From contig JAJYOG010000001.1 of the NCBI GenBank assembly GCA_021785935.1, forward strand, positions 1-64,000: 64,000 bases of DNA. Direction: 5' to 3'. Shown here in pieces: positions 1 to 6,984 of this stretch; the first letter of the stretch is position 1, and every line of letters starts with the position of its first letter. This DNA comes from Actinomycetes bacterium. GTDB taxonomy: Bacteria; Actinomycetota; Thermoleophilia; BMS3ABIN01. Made by a program: the position numbers and the translations under genes. A model generated the notes under the pieces. That model did not search any database. It worked only from the letters and a program-made list of their open reading frames with translations, and was not told the origin of the DNA.

Positions 1-968
1 ATCCGCCCGACATCCACTGAACCAGAATCCGCCGTTCCGTTGCCTGTCGCAAGGCCACCTTCCTCTGCCTCACCGCTTTTTCCCCAGCCGCTGTTTTCCA
101 GAACTGCGACGCCCTCAAAAAAATCATCCACTTCATTGTAGGTCAGCCGGCGGCGACTGTTGATAACACTGCGGTAGAAACGAACCTTCCGCGGAAACAT
201 CGAGTCCAGCGCCAGAGCCTTGTCCTTGTCGGCGACATCTCCCTTCCCACCCTTTTTGCTCTTCCCGCTTTTCCCCGAGTCAGCCCTGTCACCGCCATTT
301 AATTTAGTATTGTGTCCCCGAAATTCCCCCCGAAATTCCTCTGTGCCATCGTCGACTTCTTCCCAATCGAAGATCAGCTCCACCGTCACGCATTTGCGGT
401 CGACGCCGGCCTTCAGGCTGCAGGCGTCATTCGAGAGCGGCAGCGGCAGCATTGGCTCAACGGATACCGGCAGGTAGACGCTGCAGGCCTTGCTCTGCGC
501 TTCCCGATCTACCGCCGAACCGGGCGGCACAAAATAGGCGACATCGGCGATGTGCACATATAGAGTGACCTCGCCGGCGCCGGGCCCATCCACCAAAGAG
601 ATGGCGTCGTCGAAGTCCTTGGCCTCATCTGGATCGATGGTAAATGTATAAAGTCCGGTGAGATCGCGCCGGCCCTCGTCATCGACCGCGGTCAGACCGC
701 TCTGCGCCTCCGCTTCCTCCAGCGCGGCCGGCGAAAACCCTCGGGGGACCTGATAATAGGTAAGGATTCCCTCCATCAGCACCTTAAGCGATCCCGCCTT
801 ACCCAGCCTCTTGATTACTTCGCCGCGGCCGCGCCCGTCAGGCCGGAGTACCACCAGATCGCCCGGGCGCGCTCCATTGAGCGCCTTGCGCCCGACAAAC
901 AGTTCCTTGATATTGTCAAAGAGAGGATCGGCGCGGTAAATTTTTCCGCTCTTGGAGAGGACGGCCAC
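1..968 (-). CDS. rnr: RNase R / RNase II family exoribonuclease (5' part)
   Basis: This gene is cut by the left window edge and about 320 codons are visible. It encodes a 3'-5' exoribonuclease of the RNB family. The metal-binding signature TIDPDEAKDFDDAISL lies near residues 110-125, followed by the RNB pattern of a cold-shock-like entry region, HIADV, and the Asn-Asp/Cys-Ser-Leu stretch. A Gly/Lys/Ser-rich low-complexity insertion of roughly 45 residues interrupts the RNB domain near residue 200 (about 230-360). The frame has no ATG after the upstream stop; GTG at 968 is the first standard start, lacks a clear Shine-Dalgarno, and a CTG a little upstream is possible. It follows the S41 protease gene on the same strand, an order usual in actinobacteria, where smpB often comes next. 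The family call is secure; the exact start is not. Confidence 0.85.
   Translation of the reverse strand, partial: MAVLSKSGKIYRADPLFDNIKELFVGRKALNGARPGDLVVLRPDGRGRGEVIKRLGKAGSLKVLMEGILTYYQVPRGFSPAALEEAEAQSGLTAVDDEGRRDLTGLYTFTIDPDEAKDFDDAISLVDGPGAGEVTLYVHIADVAYFVPPGSAVDREAQSKACSVYLPVSVEPMLPLPLSNDACSLKAGVDRKCVTVELIFDWEEVDDGTEEFRGEFRGHNTKLNGGDRADSGKSGKSKKGGKGDVADKDKALALDSMFPRKVRFYRSVINSRRRLTYNEVDDFFEGVAVLENSGWGKSGEAEEGGLATGNGTADSGSVDVGR
301..338. repeat. REP-like AT-rich motif with direct repeat inside the RNase R gene
   Basis: An 11-base unit, CCCCGAAATTC, occurs at 316-326 and again at 328-338, next to an AT-rich stretch ending in TTGTGTCCCC. The block stays in frame with the exonuclease and encodes part of its low-complexity insertion. 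A related word, GGGGACACGAT, forms the terminator stem at 5344-5372. The resemblance to REP-type repeats is from memory of such sequences and was not searched. Confidence 0.4.
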
Positions 969-1006
969 ATAAGGACCGGAACGGATGTCCGGGGACTTTG
1001 CCAGAA

Positions 1007-2191
1007 TCAGCGGGCCAGTTCCGCCAGCCCGCGGTCAAGAACTTCGTCAGCCGGGGTGGCCGGATCATCGACAACCGGAATATCTGGTTCGATGCCAATT
1101 TTGTTGATATCGATGCCCTTTGGTGTGTAATAACTTCCAGATGTGAACTTGAGGCCACCGCCATTACTGAGGGGGACTATATTCTGAACCACACCCTTGC
1201 CGAAGGTCTTCTCACCAATAAGCACCCCGCGGGCGTCGTCCTTGATGGCCCCGGAAACGATCTCCGACGCGCTCGCCGTGTAACCATTGACGAGCACAGC
1301 CAGCGGGATGGTCTCATTGGCGTCGCCGCGAGTGTCATATACCTGGCTCTTGCCATCGCGGCCGACGACTGAAACGATGGTCCCATTCTGGATGAAGACG
1401 CTGGCGACATTGATCGATTCTTCCAGCAGACCGCCGCCGTTATTGCGCAGATCGAGCACGATTCCCTGGGCTCCCTGCCCCACCAGCTTGTCAACAGAGG
1501 CCTTGAACTTGACGCCGGAGTCCAACGAGAACTGATCGAGGCGGACATAACCTATCTTCTTGTTGTTGACGTCCATCATTTTGTCGGTGACGATGGGAAG
1601 CTCTATCTCCCGCCTCGTCATCGTGAACTCCAGTTCGCCAGAGCCGCGGCGCACCTTCAGTATCACCGACGACCCAGCTGGACCGCGAATAAGCGCCGAG
1701 GTCTCTTCTTCAGTCATGCTCGCGACGGGCTTGCCGTCGACCCCGACAATCACGTCGCCCTCCATGATTCCGGCCTCCCGGGCCGGAGAGTTATCGAATA
1801 CCTGGACCACCTTGAGCTGTCTGTCTTTCTGCTCCATCAACACACCGATGCCGGTGAACTGCCCGTTGGAATGGTCGTTGAACATCCGGAAGTCGTCCGG
1901 AGTGAAGTAAGTTGTGTAAGGATCCTTGAGGCTGCCGACCATGCCCTCCATGGCCCCATTTTCAAGTGTGGCGGGATCGACCGGCTGATAAAAACCCTCC
2001 TCGAGGATGCCCTCGATTTCCCGTTCCAGCTGCAAGGTATTATCGCCGGGAAAGAAAGCGCCGCGGAGGGCTTCCGGAAAAAGATTTATCAGCGGAGACA
2101 CGCGGTAGTAATGCCCGCCGAAATAGATGCCGGACAGAAAGGCCACCGAAATCGCCAGAATGATGAAGAATACCCTAAAAATGCGTGGCAT
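1007..2191 (-). CDS. ctpA: S41 family C-terminal processing peptidase
   Basis: A 394-residue serine protease that cleaves exported or membrane proteins near their C-termini, probably anchored facing the cell exterior. Residues 6-28 form one N-terminal membrane segment. A PDZ domain covers about 110-190, with GIGV and the turn GDVIVGVDG. The S41 core follows, with LDLRNNGGG near 247-254, the TASASE nucleophile region at 305-310 and the catalytic lysine in FGKG at about 332. Length is normal for the family. It lies just upstream of the RNase R gene on the same strand and probably shares its transcript. ATG at 2191 has no strong ribosome-binding site, but the membrane segment starts right after it. 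Confidence 0.93.
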   Translation of the reverse strand: MPRIFRVFFIILAISVAFLSGIYFGGHYYRVSPLINLFPEALRGAFFPGDNTLQLEREIEGILEEGFYQPVDPATLENGAMEGMVGSLKDPYTTYFTPDDFRMFNDHSNGQFTGIGVLMEQKDRQLKVVQVFDNSPAREAGIMEGDVIVGVDGKPVASMTEEETSALIRGPAGSSVILKVRRGSGELEFTMTRREIELPIVTDKMMDVNNKKIGYVRLDQFSLDSGVKFKASVDKLVGQGAQGIVLDLRNNGGGLLEESINVASVFIQNGTIVSVVGRDGKSQVYDTRGDANETIPLAVLVNGYTASASEIVSGAIKDDARGVLIGEKTFGKGVVQNIVPLSNGGGLKFTSGSYYTPKGIDINKIGIEPDIPVVDDPATPADEVLDRGLAELAR

Positions 2192-2563
2192 GATCGTAGG
2201 TTAGCTGCTTTCATGAGCAAGCGCAATGCGGTTCAATAATGAACGCAAAAACGGCGTTTTTCTTCTTGACAGCCTCTGCCGTTCATGTATTTAATTACTT
2301 CGTCGCCGCCTGGGGATTTACTTTTCCCGAGGTGGTGGGGGCGCGGGCGGCAGCTGCGGAAGAAATCGCTGACCTTTGCTGATTTCACGATGCTTATCCT
2401 GACCATCCCACTTTCGACCATTGCGCCTGCGGTTGCGAGTGGGCAGGTGGACCCGCGGCTGGAATGGAAAAGGAGAACCCAACAACGTATTTCCGGGCAA
2501 GGACAAGAAGACTTGTTCGTCGATTTGCAAACAGGTTGCAAACTGAAGTATTGAGGAGGAAAA
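2192..2563. other. 372-base intergenic region between divergent genes
   Basis: No convincing gene is visible. The stretch separates the minus-strand protease gene from the plus-strand sulfur importer. It holds a likely plus-strand promoter at its left end, leaving a leader of about 265 bases before the importer start. The leader contains a G-rich segment near 2335-2360 and several possible stems, but I recognise no riboswitch class. An AGGAGG-like site lies immediately before the ATG at 2564. Confidence 0.5.
2266..2295 (+). promoter_or_regulatory. Putative promoter for the sulfur importer gene
   Basis: TTGACA at 2266-2271 is a perfect -35 match. Candidate -10 boxes are TATTTA at 2288-2293 (16-base spacer) or TTTAAT at 2290-2295 (18-base spacer). 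The predicted transcript would have an unusually long leader of about 265 bases before the importer. Confidence 0.4.
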
Positions 2564-4066
2564 ATGGCTGAAGCCAAGAATGATCGGAACAAAATTTATG
2601 CTGCGGGAGTGGTTGTTTTCCTGGCAATCATTTCGCTCCTGTACTACCTCTCCGCACCGGTATATTTATACATTGTGGCTTATATGTGGTTTGGATTCCT
2701 TTATGGTATTTTGCAGCAGTACGGGCGTTTTTGCATGGCCAGCGCCTGGCGGGACCTGATCATGGTGAAAGTGCCGCGTATGTTTGTAGGCGTAATGATT
2801 GGCATGATAGCGCTCAGCTTCATCGCGGTGTTTATCTTCAACCAATATCCCGAGCGTTATCACACAACCCAGATAGGCCTGCACGGGCTCATCGGCGGCC
2901 TGCTGTTTGGCCTGGGTATGGTCTTCGCCGGAGGTTGCGCAACAGGCAGCCTTTACAAGACCGGTGAAGGTAACATGATTTCGCTTACGGTTCTACTCAG
3001 CCTGTCATTCGCACAGGCGATCTTTGCGGTGACTATCTTTGATTCCATTTTCCAAAGATTCATAGAGTTCCTGCCAAGGACTTCCATGGTAGAGCTGATT
3101 TTCGGGAAGCCGGCGGTACCGGCGGGAACCGAATATCATCTGAATTATGCGGACTATAGTTTCTGGCAGCACATGATCGCCGATGCCGGCGTCAATGCTT
3201 TGTTGATCAGCGCCATACTGCTGATCGGCGTCTATGTCATCGTTGTGCGAAAAGGCTTCCTCCGCCGCCGCGCCGCTGCTATCACGGCTAAATCTGGAGC
3301 CGCCGCAGATGGCGGAGAAGCCAAAATGGGTTTCAAGGACGAAGTGGCTGGTTTCTGGTCCATGATCACTTCCTCCAGGCGTACGTCCATCGCCGCGATT
3401 TTAATCGCCCTCGTCGCCGCCGGTCAGGTCTTCAGCCTCGCCTGGATGGCCGACAAATTCGATTTCATCAACTTCGGAAATGTGCTGGTACATCAGACAG
3501 CCTCCAAAAATGCGCCGCCATCGACCTGGCCGGATGAGACCTATCCAAACGATGTCGCGGTTCGTAGTGGCAATACCGTTTTCGATCCCGGGTACTGGTA
3601 CATCACAACCCAGGAAGCCATGTTCGCCGGCTGGTCGATGAAGACAGTCGGCCTCGACAGCCATCCAGCTGACGGTTCGCCAGGGTATCTGGAAAATAAC
3701 CATTACTTTGGTGATTACAACGGACTTCCCCGGCCATGGCTCAGCCCGGCGATGCTTCTTTCTTTCGGCCTGATCCTCGGAGCATCATTCAAGGCCTTGC
3801 TCGCCAGGGAATTCAAATGGAAGTTCCCCACAAGGGAGTTGTTCATATACGCCGTGATCGGTGGCACGCTTATGGGCATTGGCGCCCGAATCGCGCTCGG
3901 TTGTAACATCGGTGCTTTCTATGCCCCGGTGGCGTTTGGCGATCCCAGTGGATGGGTCTTCTTCGTCGGCATGGGCCTCGGCGCCTATATCTCAGCCAAA
4001 TTCGTGAATTGGATCGCCAACCGCAAGATGGCCGACATGGACATGGATTTCGACATCGAGCTGTAA
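2564..4066 (+). CDS. YeeE/YedE family sulfur (thiosulfate) transporter
   Basis: A 500-residue polytopic membrane protein of the YeeE/YedE (TsuA) family, whose characterised members import thiosulfate. The sequence shows about ten hydrophobic segments. The conserved Cys motifs of the family are present: GRFCMAS (Cys57), GGCATGS (Cys125) and ALGCNIGAFY (Cys447). A hydrophilic, Pro-rich loop of about 100 residues (roughly 305-400) separates two halves. GAGGAGG sits just before the ATG and fixes the start. It is followed after about 50 bases by the TusA gene, which fits delivery of imported sulfur to a carrier. The substrate is inferred; YedE proteins also occur with selenium genes, but none are seen here. 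Confidence 0.88.
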   Translation: MAEAKNDRNKIYAAGVVVFLAIISLLYYLSAPVYLYIVAYMWFGFLYGILQQYGRFCMASAWRDLIMVKVPRMFVGVMIGMIALSFIAVFIFNQYPERYHTTQIGLHGLIGGLLFGLGMVFAGGCATGSLYKTGEGNMISLTVLLSLSFAQAIFAVTIFDSIFQRFIEFLPRTSMVELIFGKPAVPAGTEYHLNYADYSFWQHMIADAGVNALLISAILLIGVYVIVVRKGFLRRRAAAITAKSGAAADGGEAKMGFKDEVAGFWSMITSSRRTSIAAILIALVAAGQVFSLAWMADKFDFINFGNVLVHQTASKNAPPSTWPDETYPNDVAVRSGNTVFDPGYWYITTQEAMFAGWSMKTVGLDSHPADGSPGYLENNHYFGDYNGLPRPWLSPAMLLSFGLILGASFKALLAREFKWKFPTRELFIYAVIGGTLMGIGARIALGCNIGAFYAPVAFGDPSGWVFFVGMGLGAYISAKFVNWIANRKMADMDMDFDIEL

Positions 4067-4114
4067 TCAAGCTAAACTTATATTGGCTGGAAGCAACACT
4101 AGGAGGTGAAAGAC

Positions 4115-4360
4115 ATGAAATTCAACAAGAAAGACGACGGCACTTACGAGTTGGACGTGCGCGGTTATGTCTGCCCGCACCCGCAGCTATATACGCTCAA
4201 GTCCCTGGAGAAGATGCAGGACGGCATGATTCTTGAAGTCCTGATTGACAACCCCTCCTCGGTGGAGTCGGTTACCCAGGCCTGTAATGGCAGGGGATAC
4301 GCGATCCTGGAGCAGAACTCACCGAAGGCTGGTGTTACCGCCATCAAGATCCAGAAGTAA
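4115..4360 (+). CDS. tusA: TusA family sulfur carrier protein
   Basis: An 81-residue sulfur carrier that holds a persulfide on a conserved cysteine and passes it to partner proteins in the cytoplasm. The CPHP motif (C20-P21-x-P23) is the family signature, followed by the usual LEKMQDG helix and a VESVTQACNGRGY segment. The GTG at 4106 is rejected as the start because it lies inside the ribosome-binding site AGGAGGTGA; ATG at 4115 has ideal spacing. It follows the YeeE/YedE importer in the same direction and ends just before a very strong terminator, so the two form one unit. Confidence 0.9.
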   Translation: MKFNKKDDGTYELDVRGYVCPHPQLYTLKSLEKMQDGMILEVLIDNPSSVESVTQACNGRGYAILEQNSPKAGVTAIKIQK

Positions 4361-4380
4361 TTGGTTTTTCCGAAGTCTGA

Positions 4381-4430
4381 CAAGGCACGGGACATACAGG
4401 AAGCATCCTGTATGTCCCGTGCCTTGTTCT
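4381..4430 (+). terminator. Strong Rho-independent terminator after tusA
   Basis: A perfect 21-base-pair stem pairs 4381-4401 with 4406-4426 around the loop AGCA and is followed by TTCTTGCTCT. Such a long perfect stem could work in either direction. It separates the importer-TusA unit from the DsrE-like trio. Confidence 0.8.
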
Positions 4431-4443
4431 TGCTCTATGTTTC

Positions 4444-4472
4444 TTGAGTTACTCTTCGGGCAATAATATAAT
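4444..4472 (+). promoter_or_regulatory. Promoter for the DsrE-like trio
   Basis: TTGAGT at 4444-4449 and a perfect TATAAT at 4467-4472 are separated by exactly 17 bases. It lies 18 bases past the upstream terminator, so the trio is transcribed independently. The leader of about 68 bases contains a small stem (CACCCCT...AGGGGG) before the ribosome-binding site GGAGG. Confidence 0.62.
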
Positions 4473-4546
4473 CGCGGCTGCACCCCTGAATGAAGGGGGC
4501 CGTAACAACGACGATTATGGAGGTGCGTGCGCATGGAGGTTGGATC

Positions 4547-4834
4547 ATGAGTAAACTAGGGATTCTCCTTAACTCGGACAAGTATCGCGATGATGTCGTC
4601 GGCATCATCAAGGCAGCCAAGGCTGCCGGCCATGATGTGTCTGTCTTTATGATGGACGATGGCACCCTGCTGGCTTCGGATATCAGCAGCGAGTGCAGCG
4701 GCGATGCTGAATTCGCTTATTGCGACCATAGTGCCGAGCCCCGCGGCGTCAAGGATGTTCAGGGCGCTTCCGCGGGAAGCCAGTACCAGAACGCAGTCAT
4801 GGTGCATGATGCAGACAAGGTGGTGGTCTTCTAA
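4547..4834 (+). CDS. DsrE-like sulfur relay protein (first of trio)
   Basis: A 95-residue protein of the DsrE/DsrF-like fold, whose members pass persulfide sulfur between carriers such as TusA. It begins with a GILLNSD strand, an amphipathic helix and VSVFMMDDGT, typical of the family. Two cysteines, C50 and C59, lie where family members carry the active or structural cysteine. ATG at 4547 is preferred to the upstream in-frame starts because GGAGG lies seven bases before it. The stop overlaps the start of the next gene (TAATG), indicating translational coupling. Assignment to DsrE rather than another subfamily is by order and length. Confidence 0.75.
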   Translation: MSKLGILLNSDKYRDDVVGIIKAAKAAGHDVSVFMMDDGTLLASDISSECSGDAEFAYCDHSAEPRGVKDVQGASAGSQYQNAVMVHDADKVVVF

Positions 4835-5115
4835 TGGGTGACGATCAGAAAAAACTAGCTGTCGTCGTCAGGGACCGCCAGGGCGAGGCCCTACGCATGT
4901 CACTCGGACTTGTGCTCGCGGATGATCAGGTTACAGTTTTCAACCTCGGCGCTCCGATTGAGAAGAACGACGACAATGACCTGAATGTCGAGAGCCTGGC
5001 CATGATGGATTGCATACTCTATTCGGTCAACCAGAACGACGAGGGCTTTGAGCAGATGGCTATGCAGCAGGTCCCGCTGAAGCTGCTCGAGTACGATCAC
5101 GTCATCGCCTATTAA
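4834..5115 (+). CDS. DsrF/TusC-like sulfur relay protein (second of trio)
   Basis: A 93-residue protein of the DsrE/F superfamily. It shows an N-terminal LAVVVRD strand, a helix with EALRMSLGLVLAD, and a VTVFNLG strand. One cysteine, C60 (MMDCILY), is a candidate persulfide residue. Its start overlaps the stop of the preceding gene by one base and no separate ribosome-binding site is seen, so translation is probably coupled. In known systems DsrE, DsrF and DsrH (or TusD, TusC, TusB) form a heterohexamer; the same arrangement is inferred here from gene order. Similarity is recognisable but distant. Confidence 0.68.
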   Translation: MGDDQKKLAVVVRDRQGEALRMSLGLVLADDQVTVFNLGAPIEKNDDNDLNVESLAMMDCILYSVNQNDEGFEQMAMQQVPLKLLEYDHVIAY

Positions 5116-5129
5116 TAGAGGAGCAATCC

Positions 5130-5306
5130 ATGAAGATACTTCACATCATCAAAGAACGCACACCCTCGGGAAACGCCGAGACCATCATCCAGGACCAGTC
5201 TGAGGGTACGGACAATGACGTAACTGTCGTCAATGTTTATGAAGACAAGGACTACGCCAAGCTGGTAGACCTCATCTTTGCCAGCGACAAGGTTTTCACC
5301 TGGTAA
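5130..5306 (+). CDS. Very short DsrH/TusB-like protein (third of trio)
   Basis: A 58-codon gene: MKILHIIKERTPSGNAE at the N-terminus, then acidic loops, and an end in IFASDKVFTW. The N-terminal LHI strand and the C-terminal DKV..W resemble DsrH/TusB proteins, which are usually 90-100 residues. GAGGAG lies six bases before the ATG, and the gene follows 14 bases after the DsrF-like gene and ends before a clean terminator, all of which supports it as real. It has no cysteine, so it cannot itself carry a persulfide and may be structural. The family assignment is partly by position. Confidence 0.62.
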   Translation: MKILHIIKERTPSGNAETIIQDQSEGTDNDVTVVNVYEDKDYAKLVDLIFASDKVFTW

Positions 5307-5343
5307 AGAACGGCTGCATTAACCCGCATGGGGACATAACCGC

Positions 5344-5375
5344 AAGGGGACACGATGAAATCGTGTCCCCTTTCT
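5344..5375 (+). terminator. Terminator after the DsrE-like trio
   Basis: A perfect 13-base-pair stem pairs 5344-5356 with 5360-5372 around the loop GAA; the right arm ends in a short T run (TTTCT). Confidence 0.7.
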
Positions 5376-5389
5376 CCGAAAAGAACTAT

Positions 5390-5416
5390 AAAAAAGGCCC
5401 TCGCATGAGGGCCTTT
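5390..5416 (-). terminator. Terminator of the cold-shock gene
   Basis: AAAGGCCCTC (5393-5402) pairs with GAGGGCCTTT (5407-5416) around a four-base loop. On the minus strand the stem is followed by a T run (TTTTTTAT), as expected downstream of the cold-shock gene. Confidence 0.75.
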
Positions 5417-5435
5417 CAATTTACCCAAGTGGGTG

Positions 5436-5639
5436 CTATGCGACAGGACGCACGTTCGTAGCCTGGGGACCCTTGGGGCCCTCCGCCGGCTCGAAAGTCA
5501 CTTTCTGCCCTTCAGCGAGGGTTTTGAAGCCATCCGACTGAATCTCAGAAAAGTGAACGAACAGGTCACTGCCGTTCTCCTGCTCAATAAAGCCGTAGCC
5601 TTTTTGATCGGAGAACCATTTGACTGTTCCTTCTGGCAA
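5436..5639 (-). CDS. Cold-shock domain protein (CspA family)
   Basis: A 67-residue single-stranded nucleic acid-binding protein that melts RNA structure. It has the RNP1 motif KGYGFI and RNP2 motif DLFVHFS, and its length is exactly typical of bacterial cold-shock proteins. The start is TTG at 5639: AGGAGG lies seven bases upstream and the mature family begins at LPEGTVKWF. Longer in-frame starts would add a tail unlike any family member. A good promoter (5754-5782) gives a leader of about 105 bases, in line with the long leaders of cold-regulated mRNAs. The gene is monocistronic, ending at its own terminator. Confidence 0.92.
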   Translation of the reverse strand: MPEGTVKWFSDQKGYGFIEQENGSDLFVHFSEIQSDGFKTLAEGQKVTFEPAEGPKGPQATNVRPVA

Positions 5640-5753
5640 GGTAATTCCTCCTCTCACCATTCCCGTGGCAAAAGTACTCGAACCATGCCAAAAGCAAACC
5701 GCCAAGCACTTCAAACCAGATTACCGCCCCGCTCATACTGCATGAGCAATTTA

Positions 5754-5782
5754 ACTATACTTCCACCTGCGAGATAAGGCAA
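5754..5782 (-). promoter_or_regulatory. Promoter of the cold-shock gene
   Basis: Read on the minus strand, TTGCCT (5782-5777) and TATAGT (5759-5754) are separated by exactly 17 bases. The predicted leader of about 105 bases contains no obvious T-rich terminator. Confidence 0.6.
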
Positions 5783-5831
5783 ACATTTTTTCACGCGGAA
5801 ATAGCCCCGGTTTCGGCTTGGTTACGGCCCT

Positions 5832-6242
5832 TTAGCGACCCCGGGCTTCCGCGCGCGAGGTTTTCTTCGGCCACAAACGGAAAATTATCAAACCCGTCAC
5901 GACGATGCCAATGAAATCGATGGCGACGTCGCGCGGAGTTCCCTGCCGCCCGGATACGAAGTGCTGATGAAATTCATCGGAGCAAGCGTATAAAAATGCC
6001 GCGATTCCTGCAATCGCGATGGTCAGGCCCGGCCTCTTCCCACGTTGCTTAAGCGCATTCCAGATCAAGAAGAACAGCACCGCGTACTCGCCAACGTGGG
6101 CCGACTTGCGAAGGAAAAAATCCCAGGCGCCCAGATTCGAGCCAATGCTTGGTTGCGCTGAGAGAACGAAGATGATCACTGTCCAAATCAGAACAGCCAG
6201 CCAGGACAGTTTCTGACGGTGGGCGGAGGACACAGCTGGCAT
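5832..6242 (-). CDS. VanZ family membrane protein
   Basis: A 136-residue protein with about four membrane segments. It carries the VanZ signatures: SAHVGEY before the second segment and DEFHQHFVSGRQGTPRD followed by a D-x-x-x-N/G-like segment (residues about 92-112). VanZ proteins are associated with teicoplanin resistance in one setting, but most members have no known role; no antibiotic function is claimed. GGGAGGAT before the ATG fixes the start. It follows the DUF4272 gene after four bases, so it is likely the end of the ftsE-ftsX-DUF4272-vanZ transcript. Confidence 0.85.
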   Translation of the reverse strand: MPAVSSAHRQKLSWLAVLIWTVIIFVLSAQPSIGSNLGAWDFFLRKSAHVGEYAVLFFLIWNALKQRGKRPGLTIAIAGIAAFLYACSDEFHQHFVSGRQGTPRDVAIDFIGIVVTGLIIFRLWPKKTSRAEARGR

Positions 6243-6246
6243 CCGG

Positions 6247-6981
6247 CTATCCTCCCAGCGGTACGGCGTCCCAGTCCTCGGAATAACCGCAGATCCAGTT
6301 CAGCGCGTACAGGCGCTCGACGGCGATGGAATTCGCTTCGCGGTATTCGTCAGCTGTGATTTCGGCATAGGCTCTACCGAAGACAGGAAAATCGCCATTT
6401 ATCGGTTCGGGAATATCTCCGGCGCTGAATGCTTTTTGAGCAGCCGCCGCGATCGTTTCGGCGCGATTGCGGCTTTCACTGGCCTGGGCGCTCTCGGCAT
6501 AGCTCTCTTTTTCCTGCCGCGAACGCCAGTACCACAACCCTGCCAGATCACGCATTTTCTCGATTTCGGCGGCGGGCCTCAACCGGGCCTTCTCCAGAAA
6601 GGCCGTGATTGACGCGAAAAGATTAAGCGGTTTGATCGTCTCTTGGGGAGTAAACTGTTTGTCCCAGGATGGCATCGTCTCGAAGAATGACAGCGCCCAG
6701 AGGATAGCTCCCAGTGAATTTGCCCGCCAGGCCGAATCTATAAGCTCCTGACGGTTCCACGAACCCAGCGCCTTGCTAACCAGAGGTTTTTCATTAGTCG
6801 ACTGTGAAGCGATCAACCCTTCATCGGCGATCCACATATTAAGCTGGGTGGCGAGTTCTTCGTGAACGGTCATCATCGGTTCGGAAGCCGTGGGCACGAT
6901 GGACTCGAACTTGCTGCGCATGACTACAGCTCCCAGGCAGAGGGCGCGCCGCGCGATCTCGTTCTGGTCCCGGTGTTTCAC
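6247..6981 (-). CDS. DUF4272 domain protein
   Basis: A 244-residue soluble protein of unknown function. The N-terminal EIARRALCLGAVVMRSKFE and the C-terminal LNWICGYSEDWDAVPL are the recognisable ends of DUF4272. No catalytic motif or membrane segment is visible. The start is GTG at 6981, three bases after the ftsX stop, so it is probably translated from the ftsEX transcript. Its link with cell division is by position only. Confidence 0.75.
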   Translation of the reverse strand: MKHRDQNEIARRALCLGAVVMRSKFESIVPTASEPMMTVHEELATQLNMWIADEGLIASQSTNEKPLVSKALGSWNRQELIDSAWRANSLGAILWALSFFETMPSWDKQFTPQETIKPLNLFASITAFLEKARLRPAAEIEKMRDLAGLWYWRSRQEKESYAESAQASESRNRAETIAAAAQKAFSAGDIPEPINGDFPVFGRAYAEITADEYREANSIAVERLYALNWICGYSEDWDAVPLGG

Positions 6982-6984
6982 GGG

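Noticed and set aside
2564-5306. Selenium-related function for YeeE/YedE and TusA
   Set aside because: YedE and TusA-like genes often accompany selenium genes, but no selA, selB, selC, selD or in-frame-TGA gene was seen in the window.
2564-5306. Reverse dissimilatory sulfite reductase (sulfur oxidation) pathway
   Set aside because: DsrE/F/H-like genes are present but dsrA, dsrB, dsrC and dsrMKJOP are not in view.
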